From Nitrosotalea sp. (lineage in GTDB: Archaea > Halobacteriota > Syntropharchaeia > Alkanophagales > Methanospirareceae), in assembly GCA_020725315.1 (NCBI GenBank), contig DYFG01000001.1, positions 1-64,000 of the forward strand: a DNA stretch of 64,000 bases. The letters are read 5' to 3'. The translations under genes and the position numbers were made by a program. Position 1 is the stretch's first letter; the number at the start of each line of letters is the position of its first letter. Shown piece after piece: positions 61,691 to 64,000 of this stretch. The notes below the pieces were generated by a model that saw only the letters and a program-made list of their open reading frames with translations, did not search any database and was not told the DNA's origin.

Positions 61691-61802
61691 GGCGCTTTTC
61701 CGATAAAGCTGAGTTCTCCCCAGGAGCATCATCACAACACGCCCAACAGGAAGCCCCACACACCGGACACTCTTCTACCACATCACAACTCAACACTAAC
61801 AT
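61674..61802 (-). pseudogene. Cys-rich small gene truncated by the TnpB element
   Basis: The readable 5' part is MLVLSCDVVEECPVCGASCW then ACCDDAPGENSALSEKRRK, with a CxxC...CxxCC knuckle. It enters the element's left end and stops there. Downstream of the right end, a frame reading RICHTTILIEKEEASAL ends in a TGA that overlaps the ATG at 60408, the typical 4-base overlap of this operon. I infer one original gene. The truncated peptide may still be made. Confidence 0.55.
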
Positions 61803-62199
61803 TAATATTCCCTAGATAATTTCGATTGTACATATCCTGCAACAACCGCATACCAAAATACATTACCGCAAGTCTTGATAGAGTCAAATCTACCAAAACC
61901 TCGTTATTCACGTCCATAAGAATGACATTGAACGTCTCCAACGAGTTGTGCCAGATAACGAGACGGTTTAGCGCGTCTCCCTCCCGAACAACTGTTTTCC
62001 CCTCAACGTGCGCAAGTGCAGCAGCAATAATTTTGACAACGAACCCCAACAAGCGTTCAGGTTCAATGTACAGCGTCTTTTCTAGCTTTCCTTCTGGCAC
62101 CAGATACAGATGCAACCCGCCCATATTAGGATCAAACCGATACTGCAATGTGTCTGCAATTTTAGTTTTATTCTGTCTGCTAGCCGTAGTAACAATCAT
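61783..62199 (-). CDS. Hypothetical phage protein
   Basis: 138 residues (MIVTTASRQNKTKIADTLQY ...), mixed alpha/beta, no family recognised. Overlaps the next gene by 20 bases at each side, so part of the small-gene operon that runs from 63593. Confidence 0.55.
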   Translation of the reverse strand: MIVTTASRQNKTKIADTLQYRFDPNMGGLHLYLVPEGKLEKTLYIEPERLLGFVVKIIAAALAHVEGKTVVREGDALNRLVIWHNSLETFNVILMDVNNEVLVDLTLSRLAVMYFGMRLLQDMYNRNYLGNINVSVEL

Positions 62200-62407
62200 T
62201 CTGATCCTCTGGTAGATAGTGATACACCTGGTTATTTTTAGCTACTAAAGCAAACGTCTTTGCCACGACCGGATCTTCATAGGCCATTTCATCAAACACA
62301 TCTGCCAAAGTAGCAGACCATGACTCAATTGATTTTCCTACCCAACGAATCTGAAGAAACAGTCCAAACTGAAAAACCAGCATAGCAATCAACAAGCCTA
62401 GTTCCAT
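62180..62407 (-). CDS. Small membrane-anchored protein
   Basis: 75 residues from the ATG at 62407 (AGGAG upstream). One N-terminal membrane helix (MELGLLIAMLVFQFGLFLQI) and a soluble tail. The leader before it contains a long inverted repeat and its own promoter. Unknown function. Confidence 0.55.
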   Translation of the reverse strand: MELGLLIAMLVFQFGLFLQIRWVGKSIESWSATLADVFDEMAYEDPVVAKTFALVAKNNQVYHYLPEDQNDCYYG

Positions 62408-62433
62408 TGCTGTCTCCTGTCTCTGCAAGGAAG

Positions 62434-62491
62434 GAGAGGTTCGCCAAACGCACAAGCCATAAGGAGAACGGAAAAGGAAAGCGAACCTCTC
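62434..62491 (-). promoter_or_regulatory. Structured 5' leader of the 62407 gene
   Basis: GAGAGGTTCGC (62434-62444) pairs perfectly with GCGAACCTCTC (62481-62491), looping out 36 bases. It starts about four bases after the predicted transcription start and ends about 27 bases before the ATG. It may control translation or RNA stability. Confidence 0.55.
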
Positions 62492-62500
62492 ACAAACACC

Positions 62501-62529
62501 AGTATATCACGGAATGAAATGTCTGTCAA
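62501..62529 (-). promoter_or_regulatory. Promoter of the 62407 gene
   Basis: On the minus strand TTGACA (62529-62524), 17 bases, TATACT (62506-62501). It lies over the 3' end of the 62797 gene. Confidence 0.75.
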
Positions 62530-62797
62530 TACCAAACAACAAACCTAGATTTCCATTATACCACACTACCATAGCATCTGTTTCTTGCAAAAAGAAAGCC
62601 AGCCCCTCTAACGATTCAATCTCTACAAACCAGCCTTCCCTTTCAGAATCATATTCTTCTACATCAAACCTCAAATCATCCAGCAGTTTGTAGTTATATC
62701 GTTTGGTTTGGTATACGTCCTTATAGGCCGGGGGAGCAGTACGCCGCTGGCTAGGATAGGGATAATCAATAGATCCTTCCAGAATAATAAATCTCAT
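62507..62797 (-). CDS. Hypothetical phage protein
   Basis: 96 residues (MRFIILEGSIDYPYPSQRRT ...), aromatic and acidic. Start overlaps the upstream stop by four bases. No family recognised. Confidence 0.55.
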   Translation of the reverse strand: MRFIILEGSIDYPYPSQRRTAPPAYKDVYQTKRYNYKLLDDLRFDVEEYDSEREGWFVEIESLEGLAFFLQETDAMVVWYNGNLGLLFGIDRHFIP

Positions 62798-63141
62798 TCA
62801 AGTCTCCTAATCTCGTCGTCAGGACAAACCATTGAAAAGAAACGTTCTTCCACCACCAAAAACTCACCGTAATTCAGTTTACGCCGATCTCCGTTAATCC
62901 AAACTTTTGAATTACTTATCGAATAAGGAAACCCAAGAATTGTTCCATCCGTTTGAGTAGTCTGTCCATAAAGATGCAACGACCAACATTCCGACGCTAA
63001 GTCATTGTATGTGGCAGAGTTCATCACCACCACAATACCAGGATTCTCTACCAGCTTTCCCTGGCTTTCTATAAAGCGGGGAACGGCATGTCGGTTGAGA
63101 TAGGTTTCTATACTACTCAAAAAATCACTATAAAGACTCAT
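62794..63141 (-). CDS. Hypothetical phage protein
   Basis: 115 residues (MSLYSDFLSSIETYLNRHAV ...). It overlaps both neighbours by four bases, so it is translated with the HD-like gene upstream. No family recognised. Confidence 0.55.
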   Translation of the reverse strand: MSLYSDFLSSIETYLNRHAVPRFIESQGKLVENPGIVVVMNSATYNDLASECWSLHLYGQTTQTDGTILGFPYSISNSKVWINGDRRKLNYGEFLVVEERFFSMVCPDDEIRRLE

Positions 63142-63593
63142 ATTCCCAACACCTTCCCTAAAGACCCGCCCAAAACCTTTTGTAAAAGCGTATCTCTAGC
63201 GTCTGTGTATTGTTCTATTTCTTTCGTCTCTGCCGGAGATCGATCAACAGAAAAATCAAGATCAGAGATTTTAACGACAACTGCATGAGGGTTTTTTGAT
63301 ACCTGCTCAATATATTCAAAATAAGATTGGTTAGGCTTTCTTGTTAGTGCAACTACCGCATCCACCACATCATCAGGGAACTCCTTACGCAACCGCTCTT
63401 CTGTAATGTCCGTTCTTTCTAAAATACCATGAAGCACCGCAATCGTAGACAGCTTTTCATTGTTCTTGATTGCTAGATTATTCATCACATCTATAGCATG
63501 AAGAATAAAGGGCCTTCCCCTCTCATCTTCATCACAATGATAAATAGCAGCGAACATAATGGCCCTAGCCAGCATCCGTTTTTCTCTCCACAT
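63138..63593 (-). CDS. RelA/SpoT-type HD-domain protein, probably inactive as a hydrolase
   Basis: 151 residues from the ATG at 63593 (GGAG upstream). GRPFILHAIDVM keeps the first His, but the HD pair is HG (VLHGILERTDI) and the usual ED is ER. FPDDVVDAVVALTR and KISDLDFSVD match the rest of the MESH1/SpoT hydrolase fold. It may bind ppGpp or another nucleotide without cutting it. Confidence 0.7.
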   Translation of the reverse strand: MWREKRMLARAIMFAAIYHCDEDERGRPFILHAIDVMNNLAIKNNEKLSTIAVLHGILERTDITEERLRKEFPDDVVDAVVALTRKPNQSYFEYIEQVSKNPHAVVVKISDLDFSVDRSPAETKEIEQYTDARDTLLQKVLGGSLGKVLGI

Positions 63594-63602
63594 AATATCT
63601 CC

Positions 63603-63631
63603 ATTATACTTGTATCTGCCCACAAAGTCAA
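63603..63631 (-). promoter_or_regulatory. Promoter of the HD-like operon
   Basis: On the minus strand TTGACT (63631-63626), 17 bases, TATAAT (63608-63603), ten bases before the start codon. It faces away from the plus-strand promoter at 63895. Confidence 0.8.
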
Positions 63632-63633
63632 GC

Positions 63634-63895
63634 AATGTGGGATAACTTTGGCAAATGTGGGATAATGTGGGATTCCCCTAACAAAGACAAATAATGAGTC
63701 ACTTACAGACTCTTTTACTTTAGATCATACACAGACTCTAAATACAGACTCTATAATAATAAATACTAGAATCTTTATATTATAAGTATTTATAAAGAGT
63801 CTTTTAGAGTCTTTAAGATTCAAAATTTTAGGGTTTTTCAAAATCCCACTTTCCCACTTCAGTATACCAAACTATCCCACATTTTACAAGACTCT
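63634..63895. repeat. Iteron-like divergent control region
   Basis: TGTGGGAT occurs at 63636, 63656 and 63666, with inverted copies ATCCCAC at 63843 and 63874. AGACTCT occurs at 63707, 63733, 63746 and 63889, and its inverse AGAGTCT at 63796 and 63806. The middle is strongly AT-rich. TTATCCCACA differs from the DnaA box TTATCCACA by one base. No gene is seen. An origin or a shared operator region is plausible. Confidence 0.65.
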
Positions 63896-63923
63896 TGACA
63901 AAAATTTACGTTTGTGTTATTCT
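63895..63923 (+). promoter_or_regulatory. Promoter of the terminal gene
   Basis: TTGACA (63895-63900), 17 bases, TATTCT (63918-63923). AAGACTCT directly abuts the -35 box, as at 42922. Confidence 0.7.
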
Positions 63924-63944
63924 GTATCTGAGGAGAAAAAAAAA

Positions 63945-64000
63945 ATGAAACGACACTGGATGTATTTTAAGTATGTTCTGAAACATAAGTGGTTTGTGTT
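63945..64000 (+). CDS. DUF5662-like protein, truncated by the window end
   Basis: The first 18 codons read MKRHWMYFKYVLKHKWFV, a start typical of the phage DUF5662 family (HWxYxxYVxxHKWFV). GAGGAG precedes the ATG. The rest lies outside the window. Confidence 0.7.
   Translation, partial: MKRHWMYFKYVLKHKWFV

Noticed and set aside
60592..61815. A 407-codon plus-strand ORF
   Set aside because: It is the antisense reading of the GC-rich tnpB gene.
1..64000. CRISPR array
   Set aside because: No regularly spaced identical repeats with unique spacers were seen; the end-region repeats are short and irregular.

Overview
The window is part of a tailed double-stranded DNA phage or prophage with siphovirus-like architecture (long tape measure, Dit-like distal tail protein, HK97-type head genes). 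The host is inferred, not shown. The first gene encodes a lipoprotein with Thr/Pro-rich linkers, SH3-like domains and a TIM-barrel hydrolase, a style common in secreted proteins of Chloroflexota such as Anaerolineae. Promoters look like ordinary host sigma-70 sites with 17-base spacers. The window ends inside a gene, so it is a slice of a larger or circularly permuted genome.

Layout. Positions 1-320 are an AT-rich repeat region. 323-5336 (+) holds a lipoprotein hydrolase, small early genes, a tmRNA-like RNA, a HAD-like hydrolase, a Fic enzyme and an HNH nuclease. 5333-6213 is an RNA locus and 6229-7794 is a Ro60/Rsr gene, followed by a tRNA. 8481-22865 (+) is replication and recombination: UvrD-like helicase, primase, DnaB-like helicase, family A DNA polymerase, methyltransferase, tyrosine recombinase and RusA. 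From 22858 to 58157 the minus strand carries the virion module, read from small terminase at the right to tail fibre at the left. It is interrupted by a glycosyltransferase/epimerase block (36.0-41.6 kb) and a mixed-strand, GC-richer accessory island (41.7-47.2 kb). 58.2-63.6 kb (-) carries a metallophosphoesterase, a holin candidate, an intact TnpB insertion element and small genes. 63.6-63.94 kb is a divergent promoter region with iterated motifs related to those at the other end of the window.

The standout system is a phage-encoded Ro ribonucleoprotein. The Rsr protein has a TROVE domain and a von Willebrand A domain with an intact MIDAS. Immediately upstream, in one promoter-to-terminator unit, are three hairpins that each carry the CCGA / CTTG pair at the base of the stem, which is the Ro-binding signature of Y RNAs. 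One of them encloses a near-complete tRNA mimic (D arm, UGU anticodon arm, T arm, closed acceptor), the architecture of bacterial YrlA RNAs. A separate promoter just upstream drives a further highly structured ~350-nt RNA that I do not recognise.

Other notable content: four LAGLIDADG inteins in essential enzymes (helicase Walker A, sugar dehydratase active site, portal, terminase Walker B region); an intact TnpB element and a decayed one, each interrupting a phage gene, plus extra element ends near 2.1 kb; a tail-assembly frameshift ORF in the unusual +1/-2 frame; a major tail protein fused to a beta-propeller; and a candidate minimal tmRNA-like RNA at 2.6 kb.
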